A stretch of 64,000 nt of DNA from Aquisalimonas sp. 2447 (GCF_012044895.1 NZ_CP050695.1:3564501-3628500); one strand, 5' to 3'. Numbered from the stretch's first letter, positions 25,530 through 34,808 are shown. Notes: a model not told the origin generated them from the letters alone. Numbers and translations are program-made.

Positions 25530-26582
25530 TCAGCCATTGCACAGCGCCCGGTGTGCTCCACTGCGACTCAGTTCGTGGCCCGAGGGCAGAGGGGCCCCGA
25601 TGTCATCGAGCCAGGCATTGATGTCGGCATGCACCTGCGCGGAACCGGAATAACGGGTGAGCATGTGGTAGCCGCCCGGGTAGAGCACGAAACGCCAGGG
25701 GCGAAAATCCGGATCGGGCAGCCGCCGGAGCATCATGCACACGGGCTCGGCTGGAATGATCTCGTCCTGGTCACCGTAGAGGATGAGGCTCGGGCCGGGC
25801 AGTTCAGTGCTGGCCTCCAGGGCCGCGTCCATCAGGTCCGACAGGCCATCGATGGTATCCACCCGCGCCTCCCGCTGCACGCGGGGGTTGTCCCGCATGG
25901 CCTGGCGCACGTCTTCGTCATCGGTGGGCAGAATGCCCATTGCTTCCGCCAGATCCACGGACAGCCGCATGCCCGGCGTAACGGCCTCCCCCACCCGCAG
26001 CCCCAGGCGCTGATACCAGGGCATCACCTCCTCGCCCCAGACCGCCGGCGCCACCAGGATGCTGCCGGCCACCGACGGGGCGTCGTCGCGGGTCAGCGCC
26101 AGCATGGTTACAGCGCCGCCCATGCTCTTGCCGAGCATGAACAGCGGCCGCTCGGGATAGCGCTGGCGCAACAGGCGCACAGCGACAATGGCGTCGTCCA
26201 CCAGCAACTCCTGGCCGGGCCAGACCCCACGCGGCGCCGCATCCCCGAAACCACGCTGGTCATAGGCATACAGGGCGAAGCCGTTGGCGGTGAAATCATC
26301 CGCGAGCACGCTGAAAGCACCGCCGTAATCATTGAAACCGTGGATGGCCAGCACCACGCCGCGGGGTTCGCTCTCCGGCGTCCAGCGGTGCAGCGGCAGG
26401 GCATAACCATCGGTGGCAATGATCCGGTCCGCCTCCAGCGCGGGCGAGCCGCCGCCGGGGCCCACCGGCCGTTCCGCAGGCCGGGCACAGCCCATCACCA
26501 GGAGGGTGAGCATCAGCAGGATGATGCGCAGAGGGGCGCGGCTATCCCACCCCCGGGAACAGCTCGCGGTACAGTGACGCAT
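25530..26582 (-). CDS. Lipoprotein alpha/beta hydrolase (monoglyceride lipase-like)
   Basis: A 350-residue lipoprotein: the signal MLTLLVMGC ends in a lipobox, so Cys about 31 is the lipidation site. The alpha/beta-hydrolase domain has VVLAIHGFNDYGG (oxyanion region), the nucleophile elbow GKSMGG, the acid in LILYGDQDEIIP, and the histidine in YPGGYHML. It resembles lysophospholipases and monoacylglycerol lipases that act on lipids in the envelope. The ATG at 26582 has the RBS gaggtg 7 nt upstream. It lies inside the end of the SnoaL-like gene, overlapping it by 41 bp, so the two are co-transcribed. Confidence 0.87.
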   Translation of the reverse strand: MRHCTASCSRGWDSRAPLRIILLMLTLLVMGCARPAERPVGPGGGSPALEADRIIATDGYALPLHRWTPESEPRGVVLAIHGFNDYGGAFSVLADDFTANGFALYAYDQRGFGDAAPRGVWPGQELLVDDAIVAVRLLRQRYPERPLFMLGKSMGGAVTMLALTRDDAPSVAGSILVAPAVWGEEVMPWYQRLGLRVGEAVTPGMRLSVDLAEAMGILPTDDEDVRQAMRDNPRVQREARVDTIDGLSDLMDAALEASTELPGPSLILYGDQDEIIPAEPVCMMLRRLPDPDFRPWRFVLYPGGYHMLTRYSGSAQVHADINAWLDDIGAPLPSGHELSRSGAHRALCNG

Positions 26583-26907
26583 CAAACAGCACCTCGATCC
26601 GGACGATCCGGCCGTCCTCGACCCGGGCCCAGTGGGCCAGGTCGACGGCGTGGCGCTCGGAAATCTGCACATGGTAGACGAGAAAATGGCAGACATCGCC
26701 GCCATCCGCGAAGACCTTGCGGACGTCCACCCGGCGGACGATGCCGCTGCTCATGAAGGACTGGTTCACCAGGTCATCGGCGCTGTCCAGCCGACCCAGC
26801 GGGCTGACATGCTCGAACCCGGTATCCGCCAGGTAGCCGCGTGCAGCGCGGTAGTCCTGCGCCTGCACGGCCTGTAGATACTGCTCCACCAGGGTTTTCG
26901 GATCCAT
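26542..26907 (-). CDS. SnoaL/NTF2-like small protein
   Basis: A 121-residue protein with the cone-shaped NTF2-like fold pattern: MDPKTLVEQYLQAVQAQDYR (helical start), FEHVSPLGRLDSADDLV, then strands DVCHFLVYHVQISER and WARVEDGRIVRIEVLFD. Such proteins are isomerases, dehydratases or binding proteins; the substrate is unknown. The ATG at 26907 has gaggat about 7 nt upstream. The frame is open farther upstream, but that part is of low complexity and lacks family similarity. It precedes and overlaps the lipoprotein hydrolase gene. Confidence 0.75.
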   Translation of the reverse strand: MDPKTLVEQYLQAVQAQDYRAARGYLADTGFEHVSPLGRLDSADDLVNQSFMSSGIVRRVDVRKVFADGGDVCHFLVYHVQISERHAVDLAHWARVEDGRIVRIEVLFDASLYRELFPGVG

Positions 26908-26986
26908 GAACGATCCTCTGCGCCAACGCCCGTTCGCAATCGTGTCACCCCAGTATACGTTGCCGACAGCGACGGCGTCGCGCCAT

Positions 26987-28645
26987 CTATGCCAGCGCCA
27001 CCGCCAGCGCACGGCCGGCGGCGCGCCCGGAAAACAGGCACCCCCCCAGGAAGGTGCCTTCCAGCGACCGGTACCCGTGCATGCCACCGCCGCCGAAGCC
27101 GGCCGCCTCACCCACCGCGTAAAGGCCGGGCACCGGCGCGCCGTCGCTCCCCAGCACCCGCGCTTCCAGATCCGTCTCCAGGCCGCCCAGGGTCTTGCGT
27201 GTGAGGATATTCAGGCGCACGGCGATCAGCGGTCCGTGCTTCGGATCCATCATGCGGTGCGGGCGTGCCGTGCGGATGAGCTTGTCACCCAGGAACCGCC
27301 GCGCGTTGTGCATGGCCATGATCTGGAAGTCCTTGGTGAAGGGGTTGTCCAGCTCACGATCCCGCGCGGCGATCTCCGTCTCCAGCTCGCGGGCGTCCAG
27401 CAGGTGGTCGCCGGCAAGCGCGTTCATGCCCTCCACCAGCTGCGGCAGGGTGTCGCGGACGATGAAATCCTCGCCGTGCTCCTTGAACGCCTCCACCGGC
27501 CCGGTGGCCTTTCTGCCGACGGCGCGCCTGGCGGTCATGCGCCAGCTGCGGCCGGTGAGATCCGGGTTCTGCTCGGAGCCGGACAGGGCGAACTCCTTGC
27601 GGATGATGCTCTGATTGAGGATGAACCAGCTGTAGTCGTAGCCGCTGGCCATGATATGGGCGAGCTGCCCCAGGGTGTCGGAACCCGGGTACAGCGGCGC
27701 CGGAAACCGGCGCCCGCGGGCGTCGAACCACAGCGACGATGGGCCGGGCAGGATGCGGATGCCGTGCCGGGGCCAGATGGGGTTCCAGTTGCGCAGGCCC
27801 TCCACGTAGTGCCACATGCGGTCGCGGTTGACGATGCGCCCGCCGGCGGCTTCCGTGATGCCGAGCATGCGCCCGTCCACGTGGGCGGGCACGCCCGCGA
27901 CCATGCGCCGCGGCGGCTGTCCCAGCCGCTCCGGCCAGTTGCGCCGAACCAGCTCGTGGTCGCCGCCGATGCCGCCGGCGGCGACGATCACCGCCTGGGC
28001 GCGGAGTTCGAAGGCATCCACCTCCGTGCGAGACGTCTGCTCGCCCCTGGAGGCATCATCCGGCTCCAGCACTGCACCGCGCACGCCGTCCACCGCGCCA
28101 TCGGTGGTCAGTAGCTCATCGACCCGATGCCGGAAGCACAAACGGATCAGGCCTTTCTCGACAGCAGCCCGCACCCGCCGCTGGAAGGGCTCCACCAACC
28201 CGGGGCCGGTACCCCAGGTGATGTGGAACCGAGGTACCGAATTGCCGTGACCGGTGGCGTGATAACCGCCGCGTTCAGCCCAGCCCAGCACCGGGAAGCT
28301 GCGGTGGCCCATGGCACGCAGCCAGGCCCGCTTCTCGCCGGCGGCGAAATCAACATAGGCCTCCGCCCACTGCCGCGGCCAGTAATCCTCGGGCCGGTCG
28401 AAGCCCGCCGTGCCCAGCCAGTCCTGCCAGGCCAGCTCGCGGGAGTCCCGGATGCCCATGCGCCGCTGCTCGGGGGAGTCGACGAAGAACAGGCCGCCGA
28501 AGGACCAGTACGCCTGACCGCCCAGATTCTGCTCCGGCTCCTGGTCGACGATGATCACGCGGCGCCCGGCATCCGCCAGCTCCGCCGCCGCCACCAGCCC
28601 GGCCAGGCCGGCGCCCACCACGATCGCGTCCGCATCGAGACCCAT
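26987..28645 (-). CDS. FAD-binding dehydrogenase, fumarate reductase/ketosteroid dehydrogenase type
   Basis: A 552-residue flavoprotein. The N-terminal dinucleotide fold is DAIVVGAGLAGLVAAAELAD, followed by VIIVDQEPEQNLGGQAYWS. The C-terminal FAD segment is GLYAVGEAAGFGGGGMHGYR and EGTFLGGCLFSGRAAG. The central part is like the flavin dehydrogenases of the FAD_binding_2 family, which reduce or desaturate C-C bonds; the substrate is unknown. RBS ggaggag precedes the ATG. It is transcribed in the same direction as the SnoaL-like and hydrolase genes, 79 bp upstream of them, possibly one transcript. Confidence 0.88.
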   Translation of the reverse strand: MGLDADAIVVGAGLAGLVAAAELADAGRRVIIVDQEPEQNLGGQAYWSFGGLFFVDSPEQRRMGIRDSRELAWQDWLGTAGFDRPEDYWPRQWAEAYVDFAAGEKRAWLRAMGHRSFPVLGWAERGGYHATGHGNSVPRFHITWGTGPGLVEPFQRRVRAAVEKGLIRLCFRHRVDELLTTDGAVDGVRGAVLEPDDASRGEQTSRTEVDAFELRAQAVIVAAGGIGGDHELVRRNWPERLGQPPRRMVAGVPAHVDGRMLGITEAAGGRIVNRDRMWHYVEGLRNWNPIWPRHGIRILPGPSSLWFDARGRRFPAPLYPGSDTLGQLAHIMASGYDYSWFILNQSIIRKEFALSGSEQNPDLTGRSWRMTARRAVGRKATGPVEAFKEHGEDFIVRDTLPQLVEGMNALAGDHLLDARELETEIAARDRELDNPFTKDFQIMAMHNARRFLGDKLIRTARPHRMMDPKHGPLIAVRLNILTRKTLGGLETDLEARVLGSDGAPVPGLYAVGEAAGFGGGGMHGYRSLEGTFLGGCLFSGRAAGRALAVALA

Positions 28646-28724
28646 GACGACTCCTCCATGTGTATGTTCTTTATCGCAGCATGGTGTCAGGCGCCAGCGG
28701 GAGCCGCCAGCGCCGACGGCAACC

Positions 28725-29171
28725 TCAACCGCGCGGAGGCCGTACGGCCTCCAGGGCGGGGCCGATCCGGTCGGCCAGGGTCGTCAGCGCGTCCACCGGC
28801 TCCAGCACCAGGGTGCGGCAGACATTACTCAGCATCAGGTTGAGGCCGCGGTCCTCGCCGCCGCGGAAGTCGGTGCGGACCCCCACCACCGGAACCCCCC
28901 GGGCATAAGCGTAACCGAGCTCCAGGCTGGTGCCGGAATCCGCGTCGGGACCGTCCAGGATCGCCAGCACCGCGTCGCTGGCATCGATCATGGCCAGGCA
29001 GTCTTCGAACATCCGCTCCGACCAGTCCTCACGATCCAGGAACTGCGACGCGCGCTCCTGCGGCAGCACGAACTCGGCGTCGCCCAGGCGCTCGCCGAGG
29101 GCGTCGGCCAGCTCCCGGTTGAACCGCTTCTCCGCCAGACTGAATAGTGCACCGGCGTAATAGATACGCAT
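28725..29171 (-). CDS. Nucleoside 2-deoxyribosyltransferase family protein
   Basis: A 148-residue protein of the nucleoside 2-deoxyribosyltransferase/TIR-like fold. It begins MRIYYAGALFSLAEKRFNRE, has the acidic DASDAVLAILDGPDADSGTSLELGYA region split across residues about 63-89, and GVPVVGVRTDFRG. The conserved E in SLELGYA fits the catalytic glutamate of the family. Members cleave or transfer the deoxyribose of nucleosides, and related proteins hydrolyse nucleotide monophosphates. The ATG at 29171 follows aggcctgaagc. It is divergent from the PAS-GGDEF gene at 29337. Confidence 0.85.
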   Translation of the reverse strand: MRIYYAGALFSLAEKRFNRELADALGERLGDAEFVLPQERASQFLDREDWSERMFEDCLAMIDASDAVLAILDGPDADSGTSLELGYAYARGVPVVGVRTDFRGGEDRGLNLMLSNVCRTLVLEPVDALTTLADRIGPALEAVRPPRG

Positions 29172-29336
29172 GCTTCAGGCCTCCTGCAGCGACTTTGGGA
29201 GCCAGGGAGCATACGCCTTCGTACGGCCACGATTCCACGCTTGCAGTGCGGACCTGAATACAGGAACATTCAGGACAGATTCCCGCGACCCCGGGGCAGG
29301 TCGATCCGCCGAACGCCCCACTGGCAGGAGACCAGC

Positions 29337-30368
29337 GTGCCGCCCCTTCACCAACTGAATGATGCCGATCCGCTCGCCATTCTGGGCGCGCAGGACGGCT
29401 GGAAACTGATACAGGCCCTCTGGGCGCATTTCCCGGAGAACATGTTCGTCATCGGCATGCGCGACGACGGCTTCGTCATCGAGGCCATCAACCCGGCGCA
29501 ACACGCCATGCTGGAGCTGCCCCTGGAGCAGTGCCTGAACCGGCCCCTGGAGTGCCTGTTCCCCGAGGAAACCGCGGCGCAGCTCAGCGCCAACTATCGG
29601 CGCTGCATCGAGGCCGGTGAGCCCCTCCGCTACGAGGAGCGAGGCGTCTACCTGGGAGCCGACGGCTGCCAGCGCGAGGGCAACTGGCTAACCCTGCTGG
29701 TGCCCGTGCGCAGTGACGACGGCGCCATCCGCCGGCTGTTCGGCGTGTCCCAGAACGTCACGGACATCTACCGCGCGCGGCAGGCCCTGGAGGAGCAGAA
29801 CCAGCGACTGGAGCAGCGCGTGGCAGAGCGCACCCGGGAGCTGGAGGAACTGAACCGCCAGCTGGAGGAACTCGCCAGCCGCGACGGCCTCACCAACACG
29901 CTCAACCGCCGCGTGCTCTACCGTATCGCCGGCGAGGAGTTCCAGCGCGCGCGACGCTACGACACGCCGCTATCCGCCCTGATGCTGGACGTGGACGAGT
30001 TCAAGACCTTCAACGAGGTGCACGGGCACCACTACGGCGACGCCGTCCTTCTGGACGTGGTTCGCACTCTGGAGGGCGCACTGCGGGAGTCGGACCGGCT
30101 CGGCCGGGTGGGCGGCGACGAATTCGTGGTCCTGCTACCCGGCGTCCACCTCCACGAAGCCCTGCAGACCGCCGAGCGTCTGCGCGCCCTGATCCACGAC
30201 CGCAGCCATTGCTCCATCAGCCTCGGGGCCGCCAGCCTCGAGCCCGGGGACACCACCATCGAGGTGCTGTTCAAGCGCGCGGATGACGCCCTGCGCGCCT
30301 CCAAGCGCCAGGGCCGCAACCGGGCCACCCCGGCCGCGCAGGGTGTCGGGCAGGCGCAGTCGCTCTGA
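29337..30368 (+). CDS. PAS-GGDEF diguanylate cyclase, soluble
   Basis: A 343-residue protein without membrane segments. A PAS domain (about 28-150: PENMFVIGMRDDGFVIEAIN) leads through a coiled-coil linker (EEQNQRLEQRVAERTRELEE, split over residues about 155-185) to a GGDEF domain. That domain has the canonical GRVGGDEFVVLL active loop and RESD five residues upstream as the RxxD site. It should produce cyclic di-GMP. The GTG at 29337 is chosen because AGGAG lies 7 nt upstream; the open frame begins earlier at 29241 without domain support. It ends 25 bp before the convergent DUF2931 gene. Confidence 0.9.
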   Translation: MPPLHQLNDADPLAILGAQDGWKLIQALWAHFPENMFVIGMRDDGFVIEAINPAQHAMLELPLEQCLNRPLECLFPEETAAQLSANYRRCIEAGEPLRYEERGVYLGADGCQREGNWLTLLVPVRSDDGAIRRLFGVSQNVTDIYRARQALEEQNQRLEQRVAERTRELEELNRQLEELASRDGLTNTLNRRVLYRIAGEEFQRARRYDTPLSALMLDVDEFKTFNEVHGHHYGDAVLLDVVRTLEGALRESDRLGRVGGDEFVVLLPGVHLHEALQTAERLRALIHDRSHCSISLGAASLEPGDTTIEVLFKRADDALRASKRQGRNRATPAAQGVGQAQSL

Positions 30369-30393
30369 GCCAGCGCCCGCGCCACCGAATCCA

Positions 30394-31041
30394 TCACTCG
30401 GCGGACATCACCTCGGCAGGCATGCGCCCAAGCTCGATGCGACGCTGCGTGCGTTGCTCGTAGCGCCCGGCATCTCCGTCGACCTCCTCGGCCTGGCCCT
30501 CGCGGACGATGGGAAAGTAGAGCGGCTCGTCCTCGTCACAGAACGGGCCTCCGCACCACACCTCCCACCACAACCGCGCTCGACCGTCTCCGGAGTACCC
30601 CGCAAGCAGCATGTGCTGGTAGTGCTGACTGCGCGGGTAGTCCCGGTACCACTGCCGCACACGCTCCTCCAGGTCCTCCGGCAACGCGATGTCGAGTTCG
30701 TAGAACGTCTGCTCGCGAAACGAGAACCAGCGGGCGTACCACGTCTCCGGCACCGGCGTACCTCTCAGCGACAGTATCCCTCCGCCGGAGGGCGGTTCCT
30801 CCCATGAGACCTCGCCAACCGACCCTCCCGAGAAACGGATCCAGCGACCGAAGATCTGATCTTCCACCCACACCGGGTAGCCAGGAGGACCGCCACTGGT
30901 GGCGAGGGAGTACGGATACTGCCGTGGCTCCTGGTATTTCCCCCACCCCCACCAGCCCAGCCACACAAGCCCCACCGCCAGCATCAGCAGAAGAACCACG
31001 TGCCCCGGCCCCATCCGGGCACGCCACTCGGCCAGCCTCAC
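30394..31041 (-). CDS. DUF2931-like membrane-anchored protein, candidate T6SS immunity protein
   Basis: A 215-residue protein with one N-terminal membrane segment (about 13-32) and a periplasmic domain rich in Trp and Tyr (WVEDQIFGRWIRFSGG, PETWYARWFSFREQTFYELD). It resembles DUF2931, a family often found next to T6SS lipase effectors. Its GTG start overlaps the stop of the PAAR-Tle1 gene (GTGA), so the two proteins are co-translated, as expected of an effector and its immunity partner. Tle1 phospholipases act in the periplasm, so a membrane-anchored periplasmic inhibitor makes sense. The immunity role is inferred from context. Confidence 0.7.
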   Translation of the reverse strand: MRLAEWRARMGPGHVVLLLMLAVGLVWLGWWGWGKYQEPRQYPYSLATSGGPPGYPVWVEDQIFGRWIRFSGGSVGEVSWEEPPSGGGILSLRGTPVPETWYARWFSFREQTFYELDIALPEDLEERVRQWYRDYPRSQHYQHMLLAGYSGDGRARLWWEVWCGGPFCDEDEPLYFPIVREGQAEEVDGDAGRYEQRTQRRIELGRMPAEVMSAE

Positions 31042-32915
31042 TTCAACGCCTCCCGCTGCCGCCGCAGCATGGCATCCTGCTCCCGGATCAACGCCTTCTC
31101 CTCCTCGCTGAAACGCTCCGGGTAGTCACGGATCACCCGCGGCTCGGGCGCTCCCGAGGCCGGCAACAATGCCCCTTCCGGGGTGTTGGCGTGCACCACC
31201 CGCTGCATGTCCGGCGTCGGGGCATTCACCACCTCGTCGAAGCGGTGCGAGGTGTGGATGTAGTGCCCCAGCAGCCACCGCTCCCGCGCTTCATCCAGTG
31301 GCTCGCCGGCGTTCTGCCAGACCTCCAGGGCCCATTGGAAGTGCTGCGGCAGGCGGTAGCCGGACTCGGAGTCATCCATATCATCCAGCGGCACACCGAC
31401 GCCTTTCGCCTCGTCGTACATCCGGTGCAGGTAATAGATTGAGAGCGCCTTATGGGTATGACGCTGCTCCGTTCGCACCTCGATCAGTTCCGAACCCAAG
31501 GCGTAGAGGGTGTGCCCCTCGCGCTCCGCCCGATGTTGAATGATCTGCCTGCGGTCTCGCTCCCACGGGGCCACCGGATGCCGGGCGACGAGGACGGGGA
31601 CATGCTCGATATTGTCACTGTCCTCCACCGGGTTCTCGTAGCCACCACCCACGTTGGCGTGCACGCCGGGCACTGCGATCTCGGTGAAGTTGTCCGGCAG
31701 GTTGCCGTCGGCATCCGCGATGCGCGTCAGCGGGAAAAAGCGGCGGATCTCGTGGTGGGCGGTGAAATGCACCACCCGCTCGGCGCTGCCCGCACCCAGG
31801 TTGAGATTGAACGCGCCATGACGCCCGTTGGCCGGCCAGTAGAGACTGGCCACGGTATCGAACAGGCCCACGAAGCGCACCTCCATGGGGATCTCGTGGG
31901 GCCAGCGGTCCGGGTGCCAGTCGGTGGGCGCACCCGTGCCCAGCACGTTCACCAGGTGGCGGGCTATCGCGGCACCCCGACTGAAGCCGAACACGTCGAA
32001 CACCACGCGCTCGTGCTGGTCCGGATCCAGACGGCGCCGAATGTCCTGCATCGCATCATCAACACGCGCACGTGCGCCGGTGCCCCCGATCCCCATTGCG
32101 CCACCGGGGGCGTCGGTATCCGCTTCGATCTCGCCGTTGTCATCGAGTTCTCCGGGCTCTATGCCGACTCCCGGGACGTACACGCGCTCTTTACGTCCTT
32201 CTTCCTGATCGTAGAGATCATGGAGTTTCACAACGTTGGATACATCGCGGTCCGAACGATTGCGATCCACCTCCTGATGCTGCCAGGTGCCGTCACAGAA
32301 CACGCCGATGTAGAGCGTCTCCTTGACGATCTCCTCCTCTTCTTCCTCTTCCACTGGCAACGCATCCCGTTGTGCCGCCTTAAGTGCGTCCGGCACCTCG
32401 GCGGTGTCGGGCGTGGGCGGGTGCTTGGAGCGCAATTCCTTCTTGTAGAACGCTTTCCAGGACGCGAACCACCCCGCCTCGCCACGGAACTCGAAGGCCA
32501 CCTCGGCGGCGAGACGCTGCTCGATGTGCCGGGTGAAGCCCTTCATCGGGGTCTGGAAGATGCGTTGGGTCAGTGCCCTGGCCTCGCCGGGGGCAAGCTG
32601 GTTTTCGACGTGGGTGTTGTCACCGATGCGCACGTTCGGTGAGCCGCTGATGATGGTGCCGCCGCAGTGGATGGCGTCACCCATGCGGGCCGCCGGCAGG
32701 CCGTTGATCCGCACCGCCTTCGAGCCTTCGGCCACAAAGCGGTTGTGGGTGCTGGCACCGGACTTGGTGTGGGGCACGGCCTCGTCGGTGACCCGCGCCG
32801 CCGGCTGGCCGTTGACGGTCACATTGGGGCTGCCCGTCATCACCGGCGTTGCCGGGTAGCCGTCATGCGGACCGGCCTGGTCCTTGAGTGCGCGGGCCGC
32901 TGGCTTTCCTGCCAT
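31038..32915 (-). CDS. PAAR-Tle1 (DUF2235) phospholipase effector of type VI secretion
   Basis: A 625-residue fusion. Residues 1-100 are a PAAR-like (DUF4150) tip domain with PATPVMTGSPNVTVNGQPAA, RINGLPAARMGDAIHCGG and SGSPNVRIGDNT. An acidic linker containing a run of seven Glu (about 189-195) leads to a DUF2235/Tle1 domain (about 200-540): YIGVFCDGTWQ, the nucleophile elbow GFSRG with S312, and FVGLFDTVAS. Tle1 enzymes hydrolyse phospholipids of target-cell membranes after injection. The ATG at 32915 has AGGAG 5 nt upstream. It lies 23 bp after vgrG on the same strand and upstream of the DUF2931 gene. No other T6SS structural genes are in the window. Confidence 0.9.
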   Translation of the reverse strand: MAGKPAARALKDQAGPHDGYPATPVMTGSPNVTVNGQPAARVTDEAVPHTKSGASTHNRFVAEGSKAVRINGLPAARMGDAIHCGGTIISGSPNVRIGDNTHVENQLAPGEARALTQRIFQTPMKGFTRHIEQRLAAEVAFEFRGEAGWFASWKAFYKKELRSKHPPTPDTAEVPDALKAAQRDALPVEEEEEEEIVKETLYIGVFCDGTWQHQEVDRNRSDRDVSNVVKLHDLYDQEEGRKERVYVPGVGIEPGELDDNGEIEADTDAPGGAMGIGGTGARARVDDAMQDIRRRLDPDQHERVVFDVFGFSRGAAIARHLVNVLGTGAPTDWHPDRWPHEIPMEVRFVGLFDTVASLYWPANGRHGAFNLNLGAGSAERVVHFTAHHEIRRFFPLTRIADADGNLPDNFTEIAVPGVHANVGGGYENPVEDSDNIEHVPVLVARHPVAPWERDRRQIIQHRAEREGHTLYALGSELIEVRTEQRHTHKALSIYYLHRMYDEAKGVGVPLDDMDDSESGYRLPQHFQWALEVWQNAGEPLDEARERWLLGHYIHTSHRFDEVVNAPTPDMQRVVHANTPEGALLPASGAPEPRVIRDYPERFSEEEKALIREQDAMLRRQREALK

Positions 32916-32938
32916 GGGCACTCCTTGGGGTCACCCCT

Positions 32939-34675
32939 TCAGCTGTTGAGATCCGTCTGCGAGGTGGCCACGTCCAGCTTGACGCCGTTGATGGTCACAC
33001 CACCGTTGTCGATGACCACACTGTTGCCGCCCACCGCGAGTTCGATCCGATCGTCGGCGGAGACCTTCACCGCACCACCAACGGTGTCGGTGACGTTATT
33101 GGCCACGCGTCGGTTGATATCGTTCTTGATGTTCACGGTGAGATCCTTCTCCGCCTGCAGGAACACCTCCTCGCTGCCCTTGGCATCGTCGAAGCGCAGT
33201 TCGTTGGCCTCATCCGGGTTGCCACCCTTGGTGGAGCGGGTGCGGATGCCGGAGCGGGTGGGTTCATTCGCGTACGGCGGGCGGTGGCCCGGGTGGTAGA
33301 GCGCGCCCATGACGAACGGGCGGTCCGGGTGGCCGTTCTCGAAGGCCACCACCACTTCCTGGCCCACCCGGGGGAGGAAGTGCATGCCAAAGCCCGGGCC
33401 GGCGACACCCTGCATCACCCGCAGCCAGCAGCTGCTGCGCTCGTTGTGCGCACCGTGGCGGTCCCAGTGGAACTGCACGCGGACGCGCCCGAGTGCGTCG
33501 GTGTGGATCTCGGCCCCCTCGGGGCCGGTGACCACGGCAGTCTGCAGGCTGGCGATGGTGGGCCGCTCGCCCTCGGGGTAGACCAGCCGGCCCACGGGGA
33601 CTGCCTCGATGGCGGTGGTCACGCCCCGGTCGTTGTGGGCACTGAGCTCCACCGCGGTGAGGGTGAACTCTTCGCCGGGGGCGGGGCCGTCCTCGCCCCC
33701 GGGGCCGGTGACGGTAACGTTGTGGCCGGTCTGCAGGAAGCGGTAGTCACCGCTGGCGGTGATCACGTCCTGGCGCTGCGCGCAGCGGTTCATGGCCACC
33801 CGGGCCACATGGTCACCCTCGGCGGGGTCGTCGAACTCCTCGTTGTAGGCGACGCTGTCGAGATGCTCCACCCCGGCGAGCTGCTGGACGGCGTCCGGCG
33901 CCTGCGCCTCGGCGGTCTGCGCCACGGGGTCGGTGTAGTTGTAGGTGACGTGGGTGGTCGCCCCGCCGGTAAGTTGCTCCTCCCGGCGCCAGCCGGTGAG
34001 GGCGTCATGGTCCACCGTCTCGCCGCTGCGCACCACCAGCTCGCGCTGCTCCAGCGGCGGGCACAGCCAGCCGTCGTCGATGAAGTGCACGGTGTGGGCG
34101 CCGTTGTCGTGGGTGGTGTAGTAGGCAATGCCCGCGCGCCGGCAGAGGCGGTCGAGGAAGTTGCGGGTGGTCTCGTTGTACTGCACCAGGAAGCGGCGCT
34201 CGGCGTGGGCACCGAAATCCACCTTGCTGAAATCCGCGCCGCCGACGCCGCTCCACTCACCGCACACCGCCTCCAGCACCTCGGGGATGGACTGGTTCTG
34301 GAACACCCGGCAGTCGGTGACCTGCTCCAGCAGCCACAGCCAGGAGACCACGGTGAGCCGGTAGATACTGCGCTGGTCGTCGCGCACCCGCCCCTGCGGA
34401 CGCAGGCTGCTGACGATGCCGTTGAAATACCGCACCCCGCCCTCGCCGTGCTCGGGCGTGGACTGGGCGAGATCGAACGTCACCGGCGTGCCCACCAGAT
34501 CACTGGCCGTCAGATCGTGGCGGGTCTCGGAGTAGGCGGTCAGGGTGTAGCTAAAGCCGCCGGAGAGCGTCTCCGCGCCCTGGAACCCCTCGGCGATCAG
34601 GACATCATCACCGAGATGCGTCTGGATGCGATGCAGCAGAGTGGTCTGGCTCGAGCGCGCGTCGGCGAGCGACAT
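32939..34675 (-). CDS. vgrG: Type VI secretion system spike protein VgrG
   Basis: A 578-residue VgrG that forms the trimeric spike of the T6SS and delivers the PAAR effector encoded next. Features: the N-terminal gp27-like part (FQGAETLSGGFSYTLTAYSE, CRVFQNQSIPEVLEAV), the gp5 OB-fold entry (GRVRVQFHWDRHGAHNERSS), the segment HFLPRVGQEVVVAFENGHPD, and the C-terminal beta-helix (KDLTVNIKNDINRRVANNVT). There is no extra C-terminal effector domain. The ATG at 34675 has GGAGG 6 nt upstream; the frame upstream to 34768 is not family-like. Confidence 0.95.
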   Translation of the reverse strand: MSLADARSSQTTLLHRIQTHLGDDVLIAEGFQGAETLSGGFSYTLTAYSETRHDLTASDLVGTPVTFDLAQSTPEHGEGGVRYFNGIVSSLRPQGRVRDDQRSIYRLTVVSWLWLLEQVTDCRVFQNQSIPEVLEAVCGEWSGVGGADFSKVDFGAHAERRFLVQYNETTRNFLDRLCRRAGIAYYTTHDNGAHTVHFIDDGWLCPPLEQRELVVRSGETVDHDALTGWRREEQLTGGATTHVTYNYTDPVAQTAEAQAPDAVQQLAGVEHLDSVAYNEEFDDPAEGDHVARVAMNRCAQRQDVITASGDYRFLQTGHNVTVTGPGGEDGPAPGEEFTLTAVELSAHNDRGVTTAIEAVPVGRLVYPEGERPTIASLQTAVVTGPEGAEIHTDALGRVRVQFHWDRHGAHNERSSCWLRVMQGVAGPGFGMHFLPRVGQEVVVAFENGHPDRPFVMGALYHPGHRPPYANEPTRSGIRTRSTKGGNPDEANELRFDDAKGSEEVFLQAEKDLTVNIKNDINRRVANNVTDTVGGAVKVSADDRIELAVGGNSVVIDNGGVTINGVKLDVATSQTDLNS

Positions 34676-34808
34676 GGGCAACCTCCGTGTGCCGGGGCAT
34701 GCATACTCCCTATGCATGGTGGTCTGGGAAACGGCTAAGCCGTTATGCCGGAATTCTGTTCCGTGCACCCGAGACTGTCAATGACCGCCGGCGCCCGGGC
34801 GCCCCGGA

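Noticed and set aside
30394-34675. VgrG region as part of a prophage
   Set aside because: No capsid, tail, integrase or lysis genes are nearby; PAAR, Tle1 and DUF2931 fit type VI secretion.
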